Assembly: GCA_020310875.1 (NCBI GenBank)
Contig: CM035437.1
Coordinates: forward strand, 53,639,139-53,703,138
Direction: 5' to 3'
Origin: Ceratopteris richardii
Lineage: Eukaryota; Streptophyta; Polypodiopsida; Polypodiales; Pteridaceae
Length of the DNA: 64,000 nt
Shown: in pieces, positions 11,900-22,959 of the stretch
How the letters are laid out: each line of letters opens with the position of its first letter
How positions within the stretch are numbered: the first letter of the stretch is position 1
Translations under genes and position numbers: made by a program
The notes under the pieces: model-generated
Seen by the model: the letters and a program-made list of their open reading frames with translations, nothing else
What the model was told of the DNA's origin: nothing
The model's database searches: none

Positions 11900-12535
11900 T
11901 CCACATATATATACATAAAAGCAATGCATACTGTGCATTATCACAACGATGAGCCATAAGTGTCCGCATCTCTTTTAGACACCACTTATGCGACCATCCT
12001 TTCCCAAACTCTGTCTCAAGTGAACTAAGTACGTATTTTTTATCCCTCTCATCATGCTCACTACAAAAATAAAAAAAATCATGTAAATAAAACATACGAT
12101 ATTTATTTCAATTTATATGTAAAATTTATACTTACTTCCATAGTAAGTGGACAAGGCGCAGGTAAGAGTCGCATAATGCCCGCATTCTTCTCTTGAACTC
12201 CAATCCATTCCCTATGTACACAATGTTCCCCTTTGGCTCTATATCACACTCTAGCCCTAAGGTGCCTATGCATGTCCTCATAGGCAACTCTGCTCTGCTA
12301 TCATGATCTGGAGGTGGTATAGGTGTCCTAAAAATAGATAGATAAAAATAAATAAAAATATGTATATAATATCATTAAAAAAGTTTATGAAAAAAAACAT
12401 GCCTATGAGCAGATAGCTGTCTTCCAGCATGTGGAGCCATAGAAGAGCCCTCCTCTGATCGCAGGGTAAGCATTTGGATCGTATAATCCAACTCATCATC
12501 AGGCATCTCTGAGTACTCATGCATGATGACCCCTA
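11900..12535 (-). pseudogene. unidentified spliced coding remnant
   Basis: Three minus-strand blocks look like exons. Block 1 is about 12400-12535 (HEYSEMPDDELDYTIQML). Block 2 is 12136-12327 (LECDIEPKGNIVYIGN, RRMRALCDSYLRLVHLLW). Block 3 is about 11900-12060 (EHDERDKKYVLSSLETEF, then GWSHKWCLKEMRTL). The gap 12061-12135 starts GTAAGT and ends in a long T tract plus TTTGTAG on the minus strand, a textbook plant intron, and joins blocks 2 and 3 in frame. The gap 12328-about 12400 ends in a T-rich TTTTTAG, but its donor is unclear. No family is recognised. It could be the second gene of the neighbouring CACTA element or a host fragment carried by one. It is flanked on both sides by TATG arrays, and no start or stop is certain. 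Confidence 0.4.
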
Positions 12536-12655
12536 TAGTATCAGACGGAACTCTCTCTCATAAGACTTTTCATGAGAGTGAGTTTTTCCTTTCTCTCTCT
12601 ACTAGGATCCATAATACCTAACATATAAAACAAAATGGGTTAGAAATCAATATAT

Positions 12656-14452
12656 ATATATACATGTACATGTGTATGTGTGTATATGTGTATGGTGTAT
12701 ATGTGAGTGTGTGTATGCATGTAAACATGTATGTATGCATATGCATGTGCATTATGTATGCAAATGTATGCATGTGTGTATGTGTGTGTGTGTATGCATG
12801 TAAGTATGTATGTATGCATATGCATTATGTATGCATATGTATGCATGCATGTGTATGTGTGTGTGTATGTGTCTCTATGTGTGTGTATGCATATATATGT
12901 GTGTATGTCTCTATGTGTTTGTCTATGCATATATATGTGTGTGTGTCTATGTGTGTGTGTGTGTGTCTGTGTGTATATACATGTGTATCTGTATATATGT
13001 GTCTATGCATTTGTATGCATATGTATGCATGTGTGTGTATGTGTGTGTATATGTTTGTATGTCTGTGTATGCATGTAAGTATGTATGTATGCATATGTGT
13101 GTGTGGATATGTGTGCATGTCTGTGTATGCATGTAAGTATGTACGTATGCATATGCATATGCATTATGTATGCATATGTATGCATGTATGTGTATGTGTG
13201 TGTATGTCTCTTTATGTGTGTGTGTGTGTGTGTGTCTCTACGTGTGTGTGTGTGTCTATGTGTGTATATGTATCTGTGTATGCATGTAAGCATGTATGTA
13301 TGCATATGCGTGTGTACGTGTGTGTGTGTCTCTATGTGTGTATGTGTGTGTATGCATGTGTATGTGTGTGTAAATCTCTGTGTGTATGTGTCTATGTGTA
13401 TGTATGTGTCTATGTGTGTGTATGTGTATGCATGTGCATTATGTATGCATATGTGTGTGTATGTGTCTATGTGTGTGTATGTGTATGCATGTATCTATGC
13501 ATATGCATGTGCATAACGTATGCATATGTATGCATATGTGTGTGTGTATGCATGTAAGTATGTATGTATGCATATGTATATGCCTTATGTATGCATATGT
13601 ATATGCATTATGTATGCATATGTATGCATGTATGTGTATGTGTGTGTATGTCTCTCTATGTGTGTGTGTACACATATATGTGTGTGTATGTGTGTGTATG
13701 TGTGTGTATGTGTGTGTGTGTGTCTATGTGTGTATGTGTATGTGTGCATGTGTGTGTATGTGTGTGTATGCATGTAAGCATGTATGTATGCATATGCATG
13801 TGCATTATGTATACATATGCATGTATGTGTGTATGTGCATATGTTTGTGTATCTATATATATGTGTCTGTATGCATGTGGATGTGTGTGTAAATGTGTGT
13901 GGATGTGTGTGTGTGTAAGTGTGTGTGTATATTTGTGTGTATGTGTATGTGTGTGTGTGTGTGTGTTTATGTGTGTGTGTGTGTCTATGTGTGTATATAC
14001 GTGCGTATCTATATATATGTGTCGGTGTGCATGTGTATGTGTGTGTGTAAATGTGTATGGATGTGTGTATGTGTAAGTGTGGATGTGTCTATGAGTGCGT
14101 ATGTGTTTATGTGTGTGTATGTGTCTATGTGTGTGTATGTGTGTATGTGTATGCATGTATGTATGCATATGCATGTGCATTATGTATGCATATGTGTGTG
14201 TATGCATTATGTATGCATATGTGTGTGTATGCATTATGTATGCATATGTGTGTGTATGCATTAAGTATGTGTATGTATGCATGTGCATTATGTATGCATA
14301 TGTGTGTGTATGCATGTAAGTATGTATGTATGTATGTATGCATATGCATTATGTATGCATATGTATGCATGTATGTGTATGTGTGTGTATGTCTCTCTAT
14401 GTGTATGTATGCATATATGTGTGTGTATGTGTGTGTGTATGTGTGTGCGTGT
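12656..14452. repeat. 1.8-kb TG/TATG/GCATATGC array 3
   Basis: Almost the whole stretch is built of TG, TA, CA and GCATATGC steps, giving long runs of alternating pyrimidine and purine. Short interruptions such as 'gtctctatg' and 'gtaagtatg' recur. A clear 27-bp tandem unit beginning 'cattatgtatgcatatg' repeats at 14178, 14205, 14232 and (variant) 14259. The right edge joins coding sequence of gypsy element A directly at 14453. Long open frames on both strands arise because the composition lacks stop triplets. They are Cys/Val/Tyr/Met or His/Thr/Ile rich and are not genes. Confidence 0.9.
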
Positions 14453-14599
14453 GAAGAGCTACTCAAAGCAAAACCTGAGTTATGGAATCATGTGAAGGAT
14501 CAGGTCCCCGAACTTGATTCCAATATGCCAAAAACAAGCTCTAAGCAAAAAGTTCCAGAGATACCTCTCGATAAAATAGGAGACATGTGTGAGGGTGAA

Positions 14600-14960
14600 G
14601 AAGGTAATACTTATCTTCCAATCACCTACCAAGGTTACACAACCAAAGCAATCATAGATTCAGGTGCGGGTGTTGCTATTGCGACCACCTCCTTGTGGAA
14701 GCAATGGGGCAAACCCACATTAAGACCAACTAGAATGAAGCTTCAAATGGCCGACGGTCATTTTGAAAGACCTCTAGGATTGCTCGAAGGGATAACTCTA
14801 ACCACTTGTGGTGTGGAGTTTGAACATACATTTGCTATATGTGACTTTGAGAAAAATAACGTCTATGAGATGATCCTAGGAAGACCCTTCCTACGACAAT
14901 TGCAAATAGTACAGGATTGGGGAACCAACTCCTTTTACTTACAACACTTAGGGATCACCG
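14600..14960 (+). other. element A: first retropepsin-like domain (PR1)
   Basis: The aspartic protease would process the polyprotein. The IIDSGAG active-site motif lies at about 14652-14672, and the flap-side ILGRPFL motif at about 14873-14893. It precedes RT, the usual gypsy position. A degraded, acidic linker of about 300 residues separates it from RT. Confidence 0.9.
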
Positions 14961-15899
14961 CCAAGGTCAATTTGAAGGATTACTCCTTTAGAGATGTGCC
15001 ATCCCTACAGTGGAATCCTATCCACAAAGCGAAAGAAGATTCCATCTCTGTGCATTCTGAAAGTTCACGTGATCCATCATGGCTGCATGAAGATACTCAT
15101 TTGTGGATGTGCAAGGTCGCAGAGGAAGAGGAAAAACGCTTGAAGGCGAGAGAAGAAGGAACTTCACCAGGAGATAGACCAGTTAGAGACCCAGCCTACA
15201 CGCCGATGATCTTTCCAGATGAGGAATTTGAGCCTCATGGTTGGCCAGAAATCTTAGCCACCATGGACATTGCTGTCAATGAAGAACAATGGACACCTCA
15301 TTGTGATGAGGAGGGTTATGATATCTCAGTGTTCATGTGTCAGCCCTTGCTAGAAGAATGTGACCCTTGTGATGTCATAGAAGAAGAAGAGAATGACGAT
15401 GATATAGAGTCCATTGTGATGGATAGTTGCTTTAACTCAGAGCAGCACTATCTAGAAGATATAGGAGTGTTCACCCAGAAACAAGAAGAACCTCTCACAA
15501 GTATTAAAACTGTAAATTCAAAGGATGGAAGTGAGAGTAGTCAAAAGAAAAAGAAAAGAAAAGCAGTGAAACAAGAAGAGGAGGAATCATTGTTTGAAGT
15601 ACCAGAAAACTTCAAGAAATATGAAGTTGACGACCGCAAAATTTTGGTACGAATGCCTAAGAGAGAGGCCATCATAGGAGAATCATATGATAATAAAGAA
15701 AAGACCAAGAAGATTGTAGTGACCATCGAAGAGAACGAAGAGAGATGCACATATATAGGAGATGACCTAAGTGCAAGAGAAGAAATGGAGCTTGTAGCTC
15801 TATTAAGGGAATATAGGGATGTGTTTGCATGGCACTATAGAGACTTGAAAGGGGTAGATCCAAGAATTTGCTCTCATACTATTCCCATGACTGCTGATG

Positions 15900-17150
15900 C
15901 CAAGCCCACCAAACAGAAGCCCTACACATATAATGATACCTATGCAGCCAAAATAAAAGAAGAAATTGATAGGCTGATTGAAGTTGGATTCATCTATGAG
16001 ATTGAGCATACTGAATGGGTGTCCCCCATTGTTGTGGTACCCAAGAAGAATGGGAAGTTGCGAGTGTGTATTAACCTTAAAAAAGTTAATGCCGCTACGA
16101 TCAGAGATAGTTATCCACTTCCAATCACGGAACACCTTTTGGAGCGTGTTGCAGGCAAGGAAGTTTATAGCTTCCTTGATGGATTTTCAGGTTACAATCA
16201 AGTAGCCATTGCCACAGAAGATCAACACAAAACAGCTTTTGCCACAGAGTGGGGAATCTTTGCATTTCGTGTGATGCCATTTGGGCTCACCAATGCACCT
16301 GCAACATTCCAAAGGCTCATGTGTCATGTCTTCAAAGAGTTCTTGCGAAAGAGCTTAGAAGTGTATGTGGATGATTTATGTGCTCATTCCCAAGAAAGAA
16401 GATTCAACATCCCTGAGCTCAGACAAATCTTCAACAAGTGTAGAGAATATCGAGTGTGTCTGAACCCAGAAAAGTGTGTGTTCATGGTGCGGCAAGGTAA
16501 AATCTTAGGTCATATTGTTTCTAAGAATGGAATCTCAACAGATGAAGATAAGGTACAAGCCATAGCAGAGCTGCCGCGGCCAAGGAATGTTAAACAAGCC
16601 TTTATGGGCCATTGTGGATATTACCGTAGGTTTATCAACATGTACGCGATCATAGCTAGACCCCTTTATGCCTTGTTGTCTAAATTTGAGTGGAACGACG
16701 AATGCGAGAATTCTTTCAATGAACTGAAGAAACGTTTGTGCACAGCACCAATACTGACCACTCCAGATTGGAGTAAGCCATTCCATGTCCATGTGGATGC
16801 ATCCAATCATGCCATAGGATGTGTGCTAGCACAACCCACCGGTGAAGGAAATTTAGATTTACCCATAGCATATGCTAGCAGACAACTAAACCCAACTGAA
16901 AGAAATTATACCACAACTGAGCGAGATGGCTTAGGCATGGTATATGCTGTGAAGAAGTTTAGACACTATTTATTGGCCAACAAGTTCAAGTTTTTTACTG
17001 ATCATCAAGCTTTGTTATATTTGGTCAATAAACCTTGCAATACTGGACGCTTAGTAAGATGGTTCCTCTTACTAATGGAGTATGACTTTGAAGTTGTTGT
17101 CAGGAAAGGTAGAACCCACCTTCGGGCAGATCACCTTTCTCGCATCACTT
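15900..17150 (+). other. element A: reverse transcriptase and RNase H domains
   Basis: RT runs from YTYNDTYAAKIKEEIDRLIE through FLDGFSGYNQ (about 16170-16200), FRVMPFGLTNAPATFQR (about 16265-16315) and YVDDL (about 16363-16377). RNase H starts at FHVHVDASNHAIGCVLAQP (about 16780-16840) and ends near LRADHLSR (about 17120-17145). The FLDGFSGYNQ wording recalls Athila/Tat-type plant gypsy elements. That lineage call is my inference. Confidence 0.93.
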
Positions 17151-17404
17151 CACGAGAGTCACCGCAAGGAGTGTCTGACAAATTACTGGATGCTTATCTG
17201 TTCAATTTAGAAGTTGTTCCTAAATGGGCAAATAAGTTGGTACTAGTCTTAATCTTTGGCCCTGCAAATAAGAATGTGAAAACATCACAAGAAGAAATTG
17301 TAAAATCACAAAAATATCACATATTGGCAGGAAGCATGTACAAACAAGATACTGAGGGTGTATTAGCTTGTTGTGTTGAGGACGATGAACATAGTAGTTG
17401 ATTG

Positions 17405-18840
17405 CAACAAGCCCATGAAGGAATGCTAGGAAATCACTATTCTAAACAACGAACATTGCAGAATTTGAAACGTTTAGGAGTGTATTGGCCTAGCATGGAC
17501 AAAGAAATACATGAGTGGATCAAGAATTGTCCAATGTGCAGAGAGAGACCCCCAGTGGAGCATGCGACCCTTTATCAAGTGTCATTAATTCCAGATTGGA
17601 GTGCTCCATTGGTAGAGTTTATGAGGTCGGGAAGATTAGCCAAAGAGGCTAGTCTAGCAAGAAGACAAAGCATGGAGCAAGAGGCTCAAGGCTATGCCCT
17701 AGTAGGAGACAAACTATACCGAAGAGGCAAAGATGGTTACTTAAGACTGTGCGTTCATGAATCAGACTATTTAAAAGTCTTAGAGACTGCACACAGTGGT
17801 GTTGCAGGTGGACATTTTGGTCCTGACCGAGTGATCAAGACCATTCTATTCTCAGGACTTTGGTGGCCCACTCTTCATATGGATGCACATACCTATGTGA
17901 AGAAATGTGACACATGCCAACGTGCTCAGTATCCAGTTAGAAAAGATGAGATGCCTTTGAGGCCAATGATGGGAGGGCGTGCATTTTCGAAGTGGGGCAT
18001 AGACTTCATAGGTCCTATTAATCCCCGAGCTAGAAACTCCCATGCAGAATATATTATTGTAGCCACAGATTACCTTACAAAGTGGGTAGAAGTGAAAGAC
18101 ACAACAAAGAATGATGCTCAGACTACGGCTAAGTTCTTATTCGAGAATGTCTTCACGAGATATGGACTACCAATAGAGTTGGTGAGCGATAGAGGCACAC
18201 ACTTCTTGAATGAAGTCATTGAAAATCTTCTCCAAGGATTCTTGGTGATACATAAGAAGTCTGCCCCCTATCACCCACAAGGTACCGGACAAGCTGAGAG
18301 TACCAATAAGATCCTTTGTAACGTATTGACAAAATTGGTAAATAATAAACGATTTGATTGGGACAAACAACTTCATCATGCTGTCTGGGCTTACCGAGTT
18401 GCCTACAAAACGGTACTCAATGCCACCCCATTTCAGATGGTCTTTGGACAGAATGCGGTGCTACCACTGGATTTCTTAATCCCTACTTTAAAAGTAGCAC
18501 AAGAGCATGAGTGGAATGGACATGAATTGTCATCTAGGACCTTTGATCTAGAACACTTAGGTGAGACGAGGCTACGAGCAGCAGCAGGCATCTACGCTGC
18601 AAAGAAGAGGCAAAAGGCATACTTTGATGCACACATCAAGGATAAGGGATTGAAAGAGGGAGATCTAGTGTTGGTTTACACACTAAAACAACATGCCCAT
18701 AAGTTGGAAAAACGAGGATATGGACCCATGATCATTAACAGAATTTCCACTAGCGGCGCGGTTCAATTGGCTACTTTAGAAGGTGATATCTTGCCAAACT
18801 ATATTAGTGGTTGTAGAGTTAAGTTATATCAAGAACCTCT
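17405..18840 (+). other. element A: duplicated HHCC module, integrase core and GPY module
   Basis: The integrase would insert the DNA copy. Two zinc modules follow each other, both with H-x6-H and C-x2-C spacing: HEGMLGNH...CPMC (about 17413-17545) and HSGVAGGH...CDTC (about 17793-17925). The DDE core shows WGIDF (about 17994), SDRGTHF (about 18186) and GQAESTN (about 18289). A GPY/F-like stretch (RGYGPMIINRI) lies at about 18714-18746. No chromodomain is visible. Confidence 0.9.
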
Positions 18841-19039
18841 TACAGAGGACATGTTAATGAGACTCAACACTGCTAAGAAACGAAAAGAAGAAGAGATGAG
18901 AGTCAGAGAAGAAGCACAAGAAGAGGCTAGAGAGCGCATAAGGCGAAATAAGTTAAGGCGATTATGCCTAGATGTCAACTCAAAAGCCCCAAAATATCAC
19001 ATGGATATGTACCAAAAGTCAGGCATAGCGACTTCTCAA

Positions 19040-19420
19040 GTCATTGACCGAAGACCCTTTGTGACCATAGAGATAGGACAAGGGAAGGGTGCAAGGACGG
19101 TGAAAGCATTGATTGACTCAGGTGCAGCAAGTAGTGCAGTTATACTTTCCTACTGCCAAGACTTGCAGTTGAACATCAATCCCATAGAAGCTTATCTCAT
19201 AGGATTGGGAGGTGTGGAAACCCCTTGTTTGGGCGAGGTGGAACTTCCCATCTACCTTCAAGATGTTCCAATGAAAGTCAAAGCGCTAGTATGTCAAGAT
19301 GAGAACCTACAGAACCACTTGTCTTGGGTCAAGATTGGATCTATGACCATGCAGTTAACTTAAACCTAAGAAGTCAAATTCTTCAAGTTTGGGTACATGA
19401 ACAATGCATTACATTAGAAT
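19040..19420 (+). other. element A: second retropepsin-like domain (PR2), after integrase
   Basis: RRPFVTIEIGQGKG leads into ALIDSGAASSAV (about 19108-19143), then GLGG and a GQDWIYDH motif near 19325-19348. The D-S-G-A motif followed about 70 residues later by a hydrophobic-G-x-D-W/F motif is the retropepsin signature. Its place downstream of integrase is unusual for Ty3/gypsy. It is conserved in B, C and D. Confidence 0.8.
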
Positions 19421-19689
19421 TAGAGAATTGCATGCTCCTAGATCATGGCACCACACACTCTCTTAGTTCTTCCAAGACTAATCATATGAAAGAAGATGTT
19501 GTATGTATCAAAAGCTCTATGATGCAGAAGGAGTCAATCATGGAAGACCAGGTTCGAAGGCGGGTGGATCTTTCTTCTTTTCCAAAGAATCAAGTAGCCA
19601 TAGTAGTGAGTCCACCACACAAGCAAACACAACCGTTCACGACAACTGCTACATCAAATAGAAAGACACCATTCGATACGAAAGCAGTT

Positions 19690-20217
19690 CCGAGCATGAA
19701 GCAGATATGGGTACGCAAAGGAGAGCAACCACCACCCTTGTCCCCACAAAGCCCATCCAGGCAAGCCAACCAAGCCAGAAGACGAAGGAAGCAGCTCGGA
19801 CAAGCTCAATCACAAGGTATCCAACAAGTTTGGGTGCCTAAGAAGTTAGCTGCAGCTCAACAAGGACAATTACAGATATGGGTACCTAAGAAGCTCCTAC
19901 ATCCACAACAACCTATGTTCTCCCACATGCGAAAGGTCTTAACAAAGAAGCCAAAAAGAGAAAAGGGTAAAAACCACGTACAGAGACCAAAGGAAGATCA
20001 AATCAGCTCTTTAACATTAGTAGGAAAACATGCAAAAAGGATATGGGTTTGGAAGCCAAAAGTACAAGTAGCCTCCACCGAACCAAAGCGCCAACCACAC
20101 TGGATACCACAGTTCAGAAAGCACCCCAAGAGGAAGACGCCTGAAGTGACCTCTACAGTGCCAAATGACGTTCTAAAATGGACTCCAATAAGGAGGATTA
20201 CATCGGTTCGAGACTAA
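19690..20217 (+). other. element A: basic tail with repeated IWVPK-like motifs
   Basis: The tail is basic and rich in Gln, Pro and Lys. Motifs recur: QIWVRK (about 19702), QVWVPK (about 19824), QIWVPK (about 19874) and RIWVWK (about 20037). The spacing is irregular. The function is unknown. It closes the polyprotein in this family. Confidence 0.75.
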
Positions 20218-21464
20218 ATGGATACCTCCACCAAGGTCGGCATCAACCTCCGCAAATAACATCGAAAGCCTCGAACGAGCGACAACCATGTGCTCCTTGC
20301 ACAACCCTGTCTTTTGCACCATTCAGGTCATGCATTTCCAAAGTCTGCATTAATATAGGGCCACATTACATGACCGTGCATAGACACACTTGAGAATCCT
20401 AAGCACAAGAGCACAGTGACACATGTCAAATATTTCTATTGATACTAACTTTTGTGTTCTTGTTTTGTGATATTTTTTTCCTCTCCAAAAAAAAAAAAAA
20501 AAGAGGAAGCACTTGTTCCCAGGTTTGGCTCATGAAACATGAATGAGTCATGCTTGGTTAAAGGTGGAACTGTTGATTACTGGGCATTTATCAGTTTGGA
20601 TAGAAGGGTGTCTTGGCTAGCAGATGATATAATTGCTTCCTTATCTCATAGATGTCAAGAACTTGGCATGAGCATGGCATCCATAACTATAGTTTCCTCT
20701 TACTATGGTAGAGCTTGAAGGTCTGCAACTTGAGTGATGCTTAACTATTGCATGTACGAAAGCATCCAGGGAGATATCTGCACGGGGTAGCTCTGGTACC
20801 CTGCAAATCTTTGTATGTATACTGGATGAGAAGACTCCTTCTTATGCGGAGACAGGATCAGCCACTCAAAAGATCTCATAAGTGGACCATCAACATGGAC
20901 ATTCATCAACAATGTTCCATCCCAAAGGCCGAGTGTACAACACAAAGAGATGAACATCGATCGACCTTCTCCATGATAAGTATCTTTACCTTCGAAACAT
21001 CATAACCATGATAGCTTAGGACACCTCTTCGTCGGCATACCCTTGAGCACTTAGCTCAAGACCCCCAATTTTTGCACCGTACTTCTTCCAATGCATTTCC
21101 CAAGTAAGCATTCATAGGGCTACATTACAAGGCCGTGCACAAGGCACATATTTTCCTCAACCAATGCACGAATACACTTACCCATCACTCAATATGGGTT
21201 ATGAGTACTTGGCATGACTACTATGAACATCAATTGTGGAAGATCTAGAAAACATCAACAAAGACTCACAATGACACAGTCATGCTGGAATCCAAGGAAG
21301 AAGCACATACCAAGAGACTACAACTTGCAAAGACTCGCAGTGATAGATGAAGAACCAGACACATCTGGAAGTCAGATGACTTTTGTTCATACAGAAGGGA
21401 CACTCCCTCTCAAGGCACTACTTGGAACAACCACTACAACAAAGGTCTATCAGGGACGACAAAC
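20218..21464 (+). other. element A: non-coding stretch between coding end and PPT
   Basis: No long coding frame is found here. It includes an A16 run near 20486-20502. A stretch of about 80 bp at 20310-20390 recurs in diverged form at about 21075-21150 (shared 'gcatttcc', 'cattaca', 'ccgtgca'). In B and C this position holds several kilobases of coding sequence. Confidence 0.6.
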
Positions 21465-21480
21465 TCGAGAGGGGAGGGAG
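21465..21480 (+). other. element A polypurine tract
   Basis: A purine-only run (cgagaggggagggag after 'aaact') directly before the TGTTGA start of the LTR, the standard plus-strand primer site of LTR elements. Confidence 0.9.
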
Positions 21481-22088
21481 TGTTGAAGCTCAAAGTCAAG
21501 GTCAAAGCATGGAAGCACATCAAAAGGTGGACACACAAGGAAAGGGAGCAAGTAGGGAGCTCCAAGAAGTGTATGTCAAATTGTCAGAAGAATCCCCTAC
21601 AAAAATAGTGATTTTCATCACTAAAAACCATTGTAAATACCATTATCTATTTTTATAACTCCATTTTGTTCAAGCCGAGGAGTCCTTGAGCTTGAGGAGT
21701 ATTAGAACTATCATCCTACCGATTTTCATAATTTTTAGACTCCGTTTGAGCCCTCAAATAAGCCCTGGAACCTAATTCTTTACTATGCCGGACACTAGGT
21801 CTGGATAGGGCCAAAACTAGTCAAAAAACTATAAAAAGAGCTAGAGAGCTCATTTTTGAGGTTAGCTTGTTAGAGAATAGAGCTTTTGTAAGAGAACTCT
21901 TTTGCAATTGAAGCTTTCCATTGTTCCTCTCTTTGATCTTACTTTGTGCGCGTGTGTGTGTATGTGTGTGCATGTTTGTGTGCTTTCACTCATGCACTTG
22001 TGCCTTCATTTGCTCGTGGTCTTCATACCGGTCCTCACGTCTCCGTGGATTGACAAGTAAAGGAGGTGGTGCTTACGCTTGAGCTACA
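21481..22088 (+). repeat. element A 3' LTR
   Basis: 608 bp, from TGTTGA to CTACA. It shares blocks with the B/C LTRs: 'caagccgaggagtcct' (U3), the TATA box region 'ctataaaaagagct', 'gctcatttttgaggttagc' (R) and a GTGTGTGTATGTGTG tract. It also shares 'gattgacaa-taa-ggaggtg' near the end. The exact right edge is set by alignment to the B/C LTR end and is good to a few bases. Confidence 0.85.
21829..21842 (+). promoter_or_regulatory. LTR core promoter (TATA) of element A
   Basis: CTATAAAAAGAGCT is conserved in all four related LTRs of the window, with a conserved block just downstream. This is the likely U3/R core promoter. Confidence 0.7.
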
Positions 22089-22213
22089 AAGGGTTAGACT
22101 GAATGTGTGGTGCGGTGTAAGAACGGAAGCGGCATATCGAGGGTCACTTCTTGTAGTGATCGGATCGGATTGCATTGCATATCAAGGGTTGTGGTGCAGT
22201 GTGAGTTAGTTAT

Positions 22214-22378
22214 CGAGAGAAGTCAGAAGAGATCGGATTGGTGTTTGACGGATGAGGTGCATCTCTCACGAGCCAAGGGCACGTTCCTCCTTAGTGCTCG
22301 AGAGAAGTGAGAAGAGGTCGGATTGGTGTTTGAAGGATGAGGTGCATCTCTCACGAGCCAAGGGCACGTTCCTCCTTA
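22214..22378. repeat. 85-bp tandem duplication
   Basis: Copy 1 is 22214-22298 and copy 2 is 22299-22378. Each begins CGAGAGAAGT and contains 'tgcatctctcacgagccaag'. They differ at a few bases. Confidence 0.9.
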
Positions 22379-22385
22379 CCTACGC

Positions 22386-22459
22386 ATGCACACAATGATG
22401 CTCCAGAGGTGGGGGGAGCAGATGGATGTGATGCACACAATGATGCTCCTGAGGTGGGG
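22386..22459. repeat. 29-bp direct repeat, two copies
   Basis: 'atgcacacaatgatgctcc' plus ten further bases at 22386-22414 recurs at 22431-22459 with one mismatch. Confidence 0.85.
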
Positions 22460-22952
22460 AGCATTGGAATGCAATGAACATGCATCAAGAAGTGGGTTCC
22501 TTCATTCCCTTTTCTTCCTTTCTTTGGAGGGATTTGCCAAACCCATCCATCCACATGGAGCGAACCAACCCTCTTTTCCGGTTTTGTTTGGGCATATGCT
22601 TGTGAGGGGCGTAGCGAAGGTGAAAAACGACGAGACGAGTGCTGGGCAAATGCAAAAGCGACACGAGAAGGGGAAAGAGGGGCAGACAAAACAGTGGAGA
22701 GACCGACGAGAGGCCGCAATCCTGTTGGTTTCTGCGGGAGCGGGAGTATGGACGACGATGATGAACAGCCAGCCGATTTGATTTTGGCGATCCATTGATT
22801 GGGTGGGGGGGGGTGCGCCAGGCCTCTGAGGCAGTGCAATACAGAGGCGACGCGCGCAGCCCCCGGGAAGCAAGCTGCCGGGAGGAGGCCAATAAGGCAC
22901 CGGAATGCATGGCCTAAAGCTGGAAGTGCCTATTCTTCCCTTTTCAGCCTCT

Positions 22953-22959
22953 CTATAAA
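22953..22959 (+). promoter_or_regulatory. possible TATA box
   Basis: CTATAAA sits after a CT-rich stretch, downstream of the GC-rich patch. It is weak evidence for a plus-strand promoter because no supported gene follows. Confidence 0.25.

Larger units (their letters stand above)
14453..22088 (+). mobile_element. Ty3/gypsy element A, 5'-truncated (fossil)
   Basis: Read on the plus strand: first aspartic protease, RT, RNase H, two HHCC modules, integrase core, GPY-like module, second aspartic-protease-like domain, IWVPK-motif tail, polypurine tract and 3' LTR. The 5' LTR, leader and nearly all of gag are missing, and the left edge is fused to a TG-rich array. It lacks the large extra coding block that related elements B and C carry before the 3' LTR. 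It is broken, with about three coding interruptions besides the missing 5' end. Its age cannot be estimated from LTR divergence because only one LTR is present. The protein is clearly related to B and C, and closest to fragment D at the window end. Confidence 0.93.

Noticed and set aside
12059-12070. CACTACAAAAA, similar to a CACTA terminal repeat
   Set aside because: It falls at an intron acceptor in the minus-strand coding remnant, and no inverted partner was seen.
12664-14320. Many long open frames on both strands across the TG/TATG array, up to about 300 residues
   Set aside because: They are Cys/Val/Met/Tyr or His/Thr/Ile repeats produced by a composition that lacks stop triplets. They overlap in most frames and have no domain.
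22351-22910. Overlapping minus-strand open frames of 130-160 residues
   Set aside because: They arise in several frames of a GC-rich patch and have no recognisable domain. The low stop density reflects composition.
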